DNA from: Sva-07 sp031430875
GTDB taxonomy: Bacteria; Actinomycetota; Acidimicrobiia; Acidimicrobiales; Ilumatobacteraceae
Assembly (NCBI GenBank): GCA_031430875.1
Contig: JANPCI010000036.1
Span: forward strand, 1 to 9,955
DNA length: 9,955 bases
Direction: 5' to 3'
Part shown: positions 1-6,230 of the stretch, in pieces
How the letters are laid out: every line of letters starts with the position of its first letter
How positions within the stretch are numbered: the first letter of the stretch is position 1
The notes under the pieces: generated by a model
The model's input: the letters and a program-made list of their open reading frames with translations, nothing else
Database searches by the model: none
What the model was told of the DNA's origin: nothing
Made by a program: the position numbers and the translations under genes

Positions 1-216
1 GCCAACCAGAACTTCCTGGCATTGCAGGAAGAGCTCACCGCCACCGAAGGACGGGTGGCGTACGCCCGACAGTTCTACAACGACAGCGTGCTCACCTACG
101 ACAACAAGCTCGAATCGTTCCCGACCGTGGTCCTCGCCAAGATGTTCAACTTCGAGTCACGCGAGTACTTCGAGGCCGACGAGCAGGCGCGAACTGCCCC
201 AACCGTCGAGTTCTGA
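1..216 (+). CDS. lemA: LemA family protein, C-terminal part (5' end outside window)
   Basis: This is the last 71 codons of a reading frame already open at base 1, ending in TGA. The peptide has the hallmark C-terminal LemA block: FLALQEELTATEGRVAYARQ, then FYND, a Tyr-rich stretch and the FPTVVLAKMFNF segment, followed by the ESREYFEAD tail. LemA proteins have one N-terminal membrane helix followed by a helical bundle; that helix lies outside the window. Their biochemical role is not settled. A lemA-htpX neighbourhood is common in bacteria and is seen here, with htpX starting 12 nt after the stop, which implies co-transcription. Family assignment is strong; the function is open. Confidence 0.92.
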   Translation, partial: ANQNFLALQEELTATEGRVAYARQFYNDSVLTYDNKLESFPTVVLAKMFNFESREYFEADEQARTAPTVEF

Positions 217-228
217 CCTGACGTTCCA

Positions 229-1134
229 ATGTTTGAACTGATCCGATCGAACAAACGACGAAGCGTGGTTCTCGTCGTCGTCTTCATCCTCGTCGTCGCA
301 CTCGTCGGTGCCGCCATTGGTGCGATCGTCGGCAACGGCATCGCATTCACCGTCGCAGCGTTGGTGATCAGCGCGCTCATCGCCTTCACGTCGTATTGGA
401 AGGCCGACAAGATCGCGTTGTCGGTGAGCAGAGCTCGTCCCGCTCCACCCGAGGACTATGCGCGGCTCCACAATCTGGTTGAAGGGCTGTGTATCGCCGG
501 AGGTATCCCCAAGCCGGGCGTCTACGTCATCGACGATCCCGCACCGAATGCGTTTGCCACCGGGCGCAACCCGAATCATGCGGCGATCGCGGTGACCACG
601 GGTCTGCTCGAGATGATGAACCGGGTCGAGTTGGAGGGTGTGATTGCCCACGAATTGAGTCATATCCGCAACTACGACATCCTCGTGTCGACGCTGGCGG
701 TCACGATGGTCGGCGCAGTGGCGCTGATGAGCGACCTCGCGATCCGCACGATGTGGTGGAACGGTGGGCGCGTCGCCCGCACTGGAGATCGCAGCGACGG
801 CAACAACCCCTTGGCCTGGATCGGCATCATCATGCTCATCGTCGCGCCGATCGTGGCCAAGGCGATGCAGGCAACGATCTCGCGTCGTCGTGAGACACTC
901 GCCGACGTCAGTGCCTGCCAACTCACCAGGTATCCGCCCGGATTGATCTCCGCGCTCGAGAAACTCAAGGCGGACACGACCGCGACGCATTCGGCGTCCA
1001 CCGCTACGGCACACTTGTGGATCGAGCAGCCCATGAGTGGCGTCGGCGACGACGGCAAGCTGGGCGGTATCCACAAACTGTTCGACACCCACCCACCGCT
1101 CGATGAGCGCATTGCCCTCCTGAGAGAACTCTGA
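229..1134 (+). CDS. htpX: HtpX-type membrane zinc metalloprotease (M48 family)
   Basis: The 301-residue product has the usual length of HtpX, a membrane endopeptidase that takes part in quality control of membrane proteins. Two hydrophobic N-terminal helices lie at about residues 12-34 and 36-55, after a basic RSNKRR start typical of the family. The zinc site HELSH is at residues 141-145, and the third ligand is probably E222 in SRRRETLAD. Two further hydrophobic stretches at about 151-172 and 195-214 separate these motifs, as expected. The C-terminal THPPLDERI motif (288-296) is also characteristic. The residue after E222 is Thr where Tyr or Phe is more usual, which is a minor variation. The ATG at 229 has no clear Shine-Dalgarno but gives the canonical N-terminus. 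The stop overlaps the next start by one base. Substrates cannot be read from sequence. Confidence 0.96.
   Translation: MFELIRSNKRRSVVLVVVFILVVALVGAAIGAIVGNGIAFTVAALVISALIAFTSYWKADKIALSVSRARPAPPEDYARLHNLVEGLCIAGGIPKPGVYVIDDPAPNAFATGRNPNHAAIAVTTGLLEMMNRVELEGVIAHELSHIRNYDILVSTLAVTMVGAVALMSDLAIRTMWWNGGRVARTGDRSDGNNPLAWIGIIMLIVAPIVAKAMQATISRRRETLADVSACQLTRYPPGLISALEKLKADTTATHSASTATAHLWIEQPMSGVGDDGKLGGIHKLFDTHPPLDERIALLREL
1122..1126 (+). promoter_or_regulatory. Shine-Dalgarno of the DUF3048 lipoprotein gene
   Basis: GAGAG lies within the last codons of htpX, seven bases before the ATG at 1134. With the one-base TGATG stop/start overlap it supports translational coupling and fixes this start. Confidence 0.6.
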
Positions 1135-2237
1135 TGAAAATGATCCGACCATTCACGGGCCTCGTAGCCCTCGCCCTGATTGCTGCTGCGTGCGGCGGTG
1201 GGGGTGAGTCCGCCGACTCCACCAGTGCCCCCACAACGGCGTCGACCACGACCACGACGGTGAAGGCAACGACCACCACATCATCGTCGTCGACCTCGAC
1301 CACCACCACGATGCCGGCGACGATCCGCCAGCCACTCACTGGCCAACCGCTGGAGAGCGAGGACCAGATCCTTCAGCGTCCGGCGCTCGTCGCCAAGATC
1401 GACAACAACGCCGCCGCTGTGCCGAACCACAGCGGGCTCGCCGTGGCCGACATCGTGTTCGAGGAAATCGTCGAGGGACGCACCACCCGCTTTGCCGCCG
1501 TGTTCCACTCGCAGAGTTCCGACCCGATCGGCCCCATCCGGTCCGGTCGCACGCAGGACATCGCGCTCTTTTCGTCGTTCAACAGCCCGTTGTTCGTGTG
1601 GAGTGGCGGGAATCCCGGCGTCACGCGTTTGATCAACGAGTCGACGCTGGTCAACATGGGCCCGAGCGTGGCCAAGGGCTATTACCGAGGTCCCGGCAGC
1701 GCCCCTCACAATCTCTACACCAGCACCGACAACATCTGGTTTCAGACCCCGCCCGATCAGCCGGGACCGCCTGTCCAGCAGTATCAGTATCTCGACGACG
1801 ACGAAGCCGTCGATGGCACAGCAACAACCGGGGTAAAGGTTCGCGTCGGCAGCGAGAACATCGAATGGACGTGGAATCCCGATGTGTCGAAGTTCGAACG
1901 CTCGCAGCGCGGCCGGCCGCACGACGACAAGACCTTCGGTCGGATCGGCGCCACCAACGTGGTGATCATGGGCGTGGAGTACGGCCGCAGCGTTGTCGAC
2001 CGCAACAGTCCTGAAGCACAGACCATCGGGGAGGGCCCGATCTGGATGTTCACCGACGGGCAGGTTCGTCAGGGCACGTGGAAGCGCGAGAACGGCTTCT
2101 ATTCGATCGAGTTCCTGACCCCTGAGGGCGAACCGATGGAGCTCGCACCCGGCAATACCTGGATCGAACTCGCCGACATCGTCGACGTCATGAACGGCGG
2201 CGTCCAGGTGTTGGAAGTCACATCTCCGGCGCCCTGA
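1134..2237 (+). CDS. DUF3048 (YerB-like) secreted lipoprotein
   Basis: The product has 367 residues. The N-terminus is a lipoprotein signal: Lys2 and Arg5, a hydrophobic stretch 7-19, and a lipobox IAAAC with the lipidated Cys at 20. A low-complexity Ser/Thr linker at about 29-60 would tether the folded part to the membrane. The globular part matches the DUF3048 pattern: RPALVAKIDNN (82-92), ADIVFEEIVEGRTTRF (105-120) and IGPIRSGRTQDI (132-143). A second domain contains NVVIMGVEY (275-283) and ends in a strand-rich segment. It probably sits on the outer face of the cytoplasmic membrane. The family's molecular function is unknown; B. subtilis YerB is the usual namesake. It follows htpX with a one-base overlap and probably shares its transcript. 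The Thr-rich linker may be glycosylated, but that is only inference. Confidence 0.9.
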   Translation: MKMIRPFTGLVALALIAAACGGGGESADSTSAPTTASTTTTTVKATTTTSSSSTSTTTTMPATIRQPLTGQPLESEDQILQRPALVAKIDNNAAAVPNHSGLAVADIVFEEIVEGRTTRFAAVFHSQSSDPIGPIRSGRTQDIALFSSFNSPLFVWSGGNPGVTRLINESTLVNMGPSVAKGYYRGPGSAPHNLYTSTDNIWFQTPPDQPGPPVQQYQYLDDDEAVDGTATTGVKVRVGSENIEWTWNPDVSKFERSQRGRPHDDKTFGRIGATNVVIMGVEYGRSVVDRNSPEAQTIGEGPIWMFTDGQVRQGTWKRENGFYSIEFLTPEGEPMELAPGNTWIELADIVDVMNGGVQVLEVTSPAP

Positions 2238-2268
2238 CCCAGCACAGCGGGAATCGGCCCGACGAAAG

Positions 2269-2274
2269 TACGAT
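2269..2274 (+). promoter_or_regulatory. Putative -10 box of a leaderless pdxS transcript
   Basis: TACGAT ends six bases before the pdxS ATG, placing the expected transcription start at or next to the A of the ATG. No Shine-Dalgarno precedes the ATG and no convincing -35 is visible. The same arrangement occurs at four other unit-leading genes in the window. Confidence 0.6.
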
Positions 2275-2280
2275 GTTGGG

Positions 2281-3168
2281 ATGACCGAGCGTCGCAGTAC
2301 CGGAACCTTCCCCGTCAAGCGGGGCCTCGCCGAGATGATGAAGGGTGGCGTCATCATGGACGTCGTCACCCCGGGTCAGGCCAAGGTGGCAGAAGATGCC
2401 GGCGCCGTGGCCGTCATGGCGCTCGAGCGGGTCCCGGCCGACATCCGCCGCGACGGCGGTGTCGCCCGGATGAGCGATCCGGAGATGGTTGAGGGCATCC
2501 AGGCAGCGGTCTCGATCCCCGTCATGGCCAAGGCCCGCATCGGGCACTTCGTCGAGGCTCAGATCCTGCAGGCGCTCGGCGTCGACTTCATCGACGAGTC
2601 CGAAGTGCTCACGCCGGCCGACGAAGCCCACCACATCGACAAGTTCGCGTTCGACGTGCCCTTCGTTTGCGGCGCCACCAACCTGGGCGAGGCCCTGCGG
2701 CGAATTTCTGAAGGCGCGGCGATGATCCGTTCGAAGGGTGAGGCGGGCACCGGCAACGTGGTCGAGGCCGTGCGCCACCTGCGCTCGATCCTCGGCGACA
2801 TCAGGAAGATCACGCAGGCCGATCAGGCCGAACTCTTCGAGTGGGCCAAGCGCCTGCAGGCACCCTTGCCGCTCGTTCAGGAGATCGCCGAGACCGGCAA
2901 GCTCCAGGTACCGCTGTTCTGCGCGGGCGGGCTTGCCACGCCGGCCGATGCGGCTCTCGCGATGCAGTTGGGCGCCGAGGCCGTGTTCGTCGGTTCGGGG
3001 ATCTTCAAGTCGGAGGACCCGTCACCTCGCGCCAAGGCGATCGTCGAGGCGACCACCCACTTCAACGACCCCGACATTCTCGCGAAGGTCAGCCGCGGGC
3101 TGGGTGCGCCGATGACCGGCATCGGAATGGATGAGATCAACGAGCGCTATGCCGAACGGGGTTGGTGA
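2281..3168 (+). CDS. pdxS: Pyridoxal 5'-phosphate synthase, synthase subunit PdxS
   Basis: The 295-residue product is the (beta/alpha)8-barrel subunit that builds PLP from ribose 5-phosphate, glyceraldehyde 3-phosphate and ammonia in the cytoplasm (DXP-independent route). The signature runs almost unbroken: GTFPVKRGLAEMMKGGVIMD, then AVAVMALERVPADIRRDGGV. The active-site residues are in place: D27 in IMDV, K84 in PVMAKARIGH (first Schiff-base lysine) and K152 in RSKGEAGTGN (second lysine), equivalent to Bacillus D24, K81 and K149. The phosphate-binding CAGGLATP (214-221) and FVGSGIF (236-242) are intact. The ATG at 2281 gives the normal N-terminus and suits a leaderless transcript. pdxT overlaps its 3' end, so the two subunits are made together. 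Twelve PdxS are expected to assemble with twelve PdxT. Confidence 0.98.
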   Translation: MTERRSTGTFPVKRGLAEMMKGGVIMDVVTPGQAKVAEDAGAVAVMALERVPADIRRDGGVARMSDPEMVEGIQAAVSIPVMAKARIGHFVEAQILQALGVDFIDESEVLTPADEAHHIDKFAFDVPFVCGATNLGEALRRISEGAAMIRSKGEAGTGNVVEAVRHLRSILGDIRKITQADQAELFEWAKRLQAPLPLVQEIAETGKLQVPLFCAGGLATPADAALAMQLGAEAVFVGSGIFKSEDPSPRAKAIVEATTHFNDPDILAKVSRGLGAPMTGIGMDEINERYAERGW

Positions 3169-3784
3169 CACCGCGCCGGGTCGATCTGGGCCGGGCGGAG
3201 GGGGGCCGATCGTCGGTGTTCTGGCGCTGCAGGGTGCGTTCGAGGTCCATCAGCAACGACTGCATCACCTCGGCGTACGTGCGCCGCTGATTCGTACCCC
3301 ACGCGAACTCGAAACCGTCGATGCGTTGATCCTGCCAGGAGGTGAGAGCACCACGATGTCGCGACTGCTCACCACGAGTGGGCTGTTCGACGTGCTGAAG
3401 GGTCGTCTCGCCGATGGGATGCCGGTGTTCGGCACCTGCGCCGGAATGATCCTGTGCGCAATCGATGTTCTCGATGCCCGGCCGGACCAGCGTGGTTTCG
3501 ATCTGATCGACATCACGGTGCGACGCAACGGCTATGGCCGCCAACTCGACAGCTTCGAGGTCGACCTCGAGGTCGACGGCCTCGATTCGGTGTTCCATGC
3601 GATGTTCATCCGTGCGCCACTGGTCGAACGTGTGGGCGCCGATGTCGAGATACTTGCCCGTCACGACGGTGTGCCTGTTCTCGTACGAGGCGGACGTTGT
3701 ACCGTGGCGGCGTTCCATCCTGAACTCACCGATGACTCGCGGTTGCACGAACTGTTCGTCGAGCACCTGTCGTCGGCCAACTGA
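3149..3784 (+). CDS. pdxT: Pyridoxal 5'-phosphate synthase, glutaminase subunit PdxT
   Basis: This is a class I glutamine amidotransferase that releases ammonia from glutamine and channels it to PdxS. From the ATG at 3149 it has 211 residues, slightly longer than the usual 190-200. Motifs: GVLALQGAFEVH, LILPGGESTTMS (the GGES oxyanion region), the nucleophile in VFGTCAGMI (Cys97) and the His/Glu pair in AFHPEL (His190, Glu192). RNGYGRQ and FIRAP are also family-typical. The start is uncertain. ATGs at 3131 and 3149 lie inside pdxS (38 and 20 nt overlap) and add a Gly/Pro-rich lead before the conserved core, which begins at about 3209. No ATG, GTG or TTG lies in frame between 3149 and the core. 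I chose 3149 as the shorter standard option. yebC begins 20 nt downstream. Confidence 0.95.
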   Translation: MPNGVGDTAPGRSGPGGGGPIVGVLALQGAFEVHQQRLHHLGVRAPLIRTPRELETVDALILPGGESTTMSRLLTTSGLFDVLKGRLADGMPVFGTCAGMILCAIDVLDARPDQRGFDLIDITVRRNGYGRQLDSFEVDLEVDGLDSVFHAMFIRAPLVERVGADVEILARHDGVPVLVRGGRCTVAAFHPELTDDSRLHELFVEHLSSAN

Positions 3785-3792
3785 TGTGATCT

Positions 3793-3799
3793 GAAAGAG
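3793..3799 (+). promoter_or_regulatory. Shine-Dalgarno of yebC
   Basis: GAAAGAG lies five bases before the yebC ATG in the 20-nt gap after pdxT. No TANNNT box at the leaderless spacing is seen here, so yebC is probably read from the pdxS promoter. Confidence 0.5.
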
Positions 3800-3804
3800 A
3801 CGAC

Positions 3805-4554
3805 ATGTCCGGCCACTCCAAATGGGCAACGATCAAGCACAAGAAGGGCGCGGCCGACAAGGCCCGCGGCAAGCTGTTTGCCAAGCTCGCCCGCCAGATC
3901 GAGGTTGCAGCCAAGAGCGGCGGCGACGTTGACACCAACCCCACCCTTCGTGCCGCGGTGCAGAAGGCCAAGGCCGGCCGGATGACCAATGAGGCCATCG
4001 ACCGAGCCGTCAAGCGGGGCACCGGCGCTGATGACGGTCGCACCTATGAGAGCATCATGTACGAGGGCTATGCGCCGGGAGGCGTCGCCTTGCTGATCGA
4101 TGTGCTCACAGACAACCGCAACCGCACCGGGGCCGAGATTCGCAACATCTTCTCCAAGCTCGGTGGTTCCCTGGCTGAACCGGGCGCGGTTGGCTGGCAA
4201 TTTCATCGTCGAGGCGTGATCCTCACGGCTGATGGCGTCGACGAGGACACGATCATGATGGCCGCAATCGATGCGGGTGCCGATGACGTCGTCGCTGAGA
4301 GCAATGGCGCCTTTCGTGTGATGACCGATCCGTCGATCGTGTACGACGTGAAATCAGCAATCGACGACACCGGAATCGAGGTGATCTCGGCCGACTCGCC
4401 GATGGTCGCCGAGAACCTCATACTGGTGACCGACACCGCCGATGCCAAAGCGATCCTGCGGATTCTCGACGCGTTCGAGGACAACGACGACGTGCAGGAC
4501 GTGTTCTCGAATTTCGACATGAGCGACGAACTGATGGAGGTGGCTGCATCATGA
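3805..4554 (+). CDS. yebC: YebC/PmpR family protein
   Basis: The 249-residue product has the standard family length and the near-invariant N-terminus MSGHSKWATIKHKKGAADK, followed by GKLFAKLARQIEVAAK and the NPTLRAAVQKAK segment. Later YEGYAPGGVALLID, TDNRNRT and GGSLAEPGAVGWQF match the central domains, with an acidic C-terminus ending DMSDELMEV. The family was long annotated as a transcriptional regulator. More recent work on bacterial YebC and the mitochondrial relative TACO1 points to a role in translation, easing ribosome stalling on proline-rich stretches. Which applies here cannot be told from sequence. Genes of this family very often sit just upstream of ruvCAB, as here, although a peroxiredoxin gene intervenes. 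The stop overlaps the next start by four bases (ATGA). Confidence 0.97.
   Translation: MSGHSKWATIKHKKGAADKARGKLFAKLARQIEVAAKSGGDVDTNPTLRAAVQKAKAGRMTNEAIDRAVKRGTGADDGRTYESIMYEGYAPGGVALLIDVLTDNRNRTGAEIRNIFSKLGGSLAEPGAVGWQFHRRGVILTADGVDEDTIMMAAIDAGADDVVAESNGAFRVMTDPSIVYDVKSAIDDTGIEVISADSPMVAENLILVTDTADAKAILRILDAFEDNDDVQDVFSNFDMSDELMEVAAS
4536..4540 (+). promoter_or_regulatory. Shine-Dalgarno of the peroxiredoxin gene
   Basis: GGAGG, followed by TGG, lies within the last codons of yebC, ten bases before the ATG at 4551. With the ATGA overlap it indicates coupled translation. Confidence 0.6.
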
Positions 4555-5006
4555 GCCTGGGTGTTGGCGATACGGCACCGGCGTTCACATTGCCGGGCAC
4601 GGGCGGGCGTGAGTACACGTTGGCGGAGTTCAGTGGGCAACCCGTGGTGTTGGTGTTCTATCCCGGCGACGACACGCCGGTGTGTACCAAGCAGCTCAAC
4701 AGCTACAACGACGATCTCGAACAGTTCAGTGAGATGAACGCCCAGGTGATCGGCATCTCAGCGCAGGACGTCTCGAGCCACGATGCATTCGCCGGCAAGC
4801 ACGGTTTTGAGTTTCCACTCCTGGCCGATACCGACAAGGCAGTCGCCGGTCTCTACGGCACCCTCGGCCCGATCGGGTTCCCGCGACGCAGCGTGTTCAT
4901 CATCGACGCTGGTGGGATTGTGCGCTACGCCCACCGTGCGATTGCCGGGCTCACGTTCCGGCCGGTGAAGGAACTGATCGGCGAGTTGGAGAAGATCACC
5001 AGTTGA
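4551..5006 (+). CDS. PrxQ/BCP-like peroxiredoxin with a single cysteine
   Basis: The 151-residue thioredoxin-fold protein belongs to the AhpC/TSA peroxiredoxins, which reduce peroxides with a reactive cysteine. The opening GDTAPAFTLPGTGG, the strand PVVLVFYPGDDTPVC with peroxidatic Cys45, and FPLLADTDKAVAGLYG all match the BCP/PrxQ group. Arg112/Arg113 in GFPRRSVFIID supply the conserved active-site arginine. In E. coli BCP a resolving Cys sits five residues after the peroxidatic one; here that position is Asn50, and Cys45 is the only cysteine in the protein. It should therefore act as a 1-Cys enzyme, recycled by an external thiol. An AhpE-like assignment is possible. The gene overlaps yebC by four bases and has a strong Shine-Dalgarno. 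Confidence 0.93.
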   Translation: MSLGVGDTAPAFTLPGTGGREYTLAEFSGQPVVLVFYPGDDTPVCTKQLNSYNDDLEQFSEMNAQVIGISAQDVSSHDAFAGKHGFEFPLLADTDKAVAGLYGTLGPIGFPRRSVFIIDAGGIVRYAHRAIAGLTFRPVKELIGELEKITS

Positions 5007-5020
5007 TGCGGTCAGCGCAC

Positions 5021-5026
5021 TAGTCT
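5021..5026 (+). promoter_or_regulatory. Putative -10 box of a leaderless ruvCAB transcript
   Basis: TAGTCT ends eight bases before the GTG at 5035, within the 28-nt gap after the peroxiredoxin gene. No Shine-Dalgarno precedes the GTG. The position suggests that ruvCAB has its own promoter besides any read-through from the pdxS unit. Confidence 0.5.
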
Positions 5027-5034
5027 TCGAACCT

Positions 5035-5646
5035 GTGTTCGTTAATGCCGTCGATGCCCGGTCGCCAAGATCGACCTGCCGAGTGCTGGGGATCGACCCC
5101 GGCCTCACCCGATGCGGCTATGCCGTTGTCGACGGTCGTGGGCCGACGCGGGCGATTGCGATCTCCATGGGGGTCATCACGACACCGCCGACCGACCCGC
5201 TCGCGCAACGGCTCGCGGCCCTGCGAACCGAGTTCACGGCGCTGATCGACGAGTTCGCTCCCGACGTGGTGGCAGTCGAGCAGGTCTTCTTCCAGGTCAA
5301 CGTTCGTACAGCGATGAGCGTGGCACAAGCGAGTGGACTGGCGCTCGCCGAGGCGGCACTTGCGGGCTGTGAGGTCATCCAGTACACACCAAACCAGGTG
5401 AAAGACGCGGTGGCCGGGTGGGGCGGGGCGAACAAGGAGCAGGTTCAGAAGATGGTGCAGGCCCGCCTCGGCCTCAGCGCAATGCCGAAGTCGGCCGACG
5501 CTGCCGATGCCGCCGCGCTGGCGCTGTGTCACCTGGCGATGTCGCCGGTGCTCTCGCCCCGCGCCCGCGCCTCCAAATCGTCACACGGTGCCCAAACGTC
5601 ACACGGTGCCGGGTCAAACGTGACGAAACCGGGGCGCAGCGCATGA
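5035..5646 (+). CDS. ruvC: Crossover junction endodeoxyribonuclease RuvC
   Basis: RuvC cuts Holliday junctions symmetrically during recombination and repair, working with RuvAB. From the GTG at 5035 it has 203 residues. The RNase H-like core shows VLGIDPGLTRCGYAVVD with Asp21, VEQVFF with Glu82, and KSADAADAAALALCH with Asp155 and Asp158, corresponding to the four catalytic acids of E. coli RuvC (D7, E66, D138, D141). The only other in-frame start near the core is a GTG at 5083, which gives MLGIDPG and so almost no residues before the first strand. I prefer 5035 because a -10-like box is correctly placed for it. Residues after about 171 form a basic, low-complexity tail containing two SHGA units from a DNA repeat, making the protein longer than the 173 residues of E. 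coli RuvC. It overlaps ruvA by four bases. Confidence 0.96.
   Translation: MFVNAVDARSPRSTCRVLGIDPGLTRCGYAVVDGRGPTRAIAISMGVITTPPTDPLAQRLAALRTEFTALIDEFAPDVVAVEQVFFQVNVRTAMSVAQASGLALAEAALAGCEVIQYTPNQVKDAVAGWGGANKEQVQKMVQARLGLSAMPKSADAADAAALALCHLAMSPVLSPRARASKSSHGAQTSHGAGSNVTKPGRSA
5579..5610 (+). repeat. Two 14-bp direct repeats in the 3' end of ruvC
   Basis: CGTCACACGGTGCC occurs at 5579-5592 and again at 5597-5610, a period of 18 bp (six codons). It encodes the consecutive hexads SSHGAQ and TSHGAG in the RuvC tail. An inverted hexamer, GTGACG, follows at 5620-5625 and is complementary to the first six bases of either copy. Confidence 0.85.
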
Positions 5647-6230
5647 TCGGGTCGCTGCGCGGCTCGGTGCTCGAACGCAACCTCGACGGCACGGTGCTGC
5701 TCGAGGTGGGAGGCGTCGGCTACCTCGTCGCGGTGTCGACACGCGTGTTGGCCGAGTTGGAGCCGGGAACGCCGGTGTTTCTGTACGTGCACCACCACAT
5801 CCGCGAAGACGCCCAGACGCTGTTCGGGTTCACGTCGCGCGACGACCGCCAGACGTTCCAGGTGTTGATCAAGACCAATGGCATCGGCCCGGCTCTGGCC
5901 ATGGCGATCCTCGCCACGCATCCGCCCGCCGCACTCTTCGATGTGGTCGCCAACAACGACATTGCTGCGCTCACGCTCGTGCCCGGCATCGGCAAGAAGA
6001 CCGCTGAGCGGCTCATCGTGGAGTTGCGCGACCGGTTGTCGGTGCCGATGCTCGATGGCGCCGGCACGTCGGGGTCGGCATCTGCGGTGGCCGATGTCAG
6101 AGATGCGCTTGCCGGCCTCGGCTACGGCACCGATGAGATCCGTGACGTGCTGCGCGAACTCTCGCCCGATGCCGACTCCGCAACCCTGCTGCGTGATGCG
6201 CTCAAGACCTTGGGCGCACGACGTGCGTGA
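5643..6230 (+). CDS. ruvA: Holliday junction branch migration protein RuvA
   Basis: RuvA tetramers bind the four-way junction and load the RuvB motor. The 195-residue product starts MIGSLRG and shows EVGGVGYLV (domain I OB fold) and the acidic pin residues Glu55 and Asp56 in REDAQTLFGF, at the same numbers as in E. coli. Two helix-hairpin-helix motifs follow: LIKTNGIGPALAMAIL (75-90) and LTLVPGIGKKTAERLIVEL (110-128). The C-terminal domain that contacts RuvB (about 148-195) contains VRDALAGLGY. The frame is open for 75 codons upstream of this ATG, but that part is ruvC in another frame; the ATGA overlap with the ruvC stop fixes the start. ruvB overlaps its end by eight bases. Confidence 0.98.
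   Translation: MIGSLRGSVLERNLDGTVLLEVGGVGYLVAVSTRVLAELEPGTPVFLYVHHHIREDAQTLFGFTSRDDRQTFQVLIKTNGIGPALAMAILATHPPAALFDVVANNDIAALTLVPGIGKKTAERLIVELRDRLSVPMLDGAGTSGSASAVADVRDALAGLGYGTDEIRDVLRELSPDADSATLLRDALKTLGARRA

Noticed and set aside
1219..1318. ACC/ACG/TCG-rich low-complexity run resembling a microsatellite
   Set aside because: It is in frame and encodes the Ser/Thr linker expected after a lipoprotein signal; unit length is irregular, so it is not a true tandem repeat.
1281..2369. 362-codon open frame on the minus strand
   Set aside because: It is antisense to the DUF3048 gene and crosses the pdxS promoter and start; no motif or ribosome-binding site supports it.
3555..3570. 16-bp perfect palindrome centred on GGTCGACC with a second GAGGTCGAC copy beside it
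   Set aside because: It lies within pdxT and encodes repeated Glu-Val-Asp/Leu codons; common GC-rich codons for these residues produce such symmetry readily.
5418..5642. Upstream extension of the ruvA frame
   Set aside because: These 75 codons are ruvC read in another frame; RuvA begins MIGSLRG at 5643, in the ATGA overlap with the ruvC stop.
5878..6222. Upstream extension of the ruvB frame
   Set aside because: It is ruvA in another frame, Arg/Ser/Pro-rich and unlike RuvB; the real N-terminus follows the GTG at 6223.
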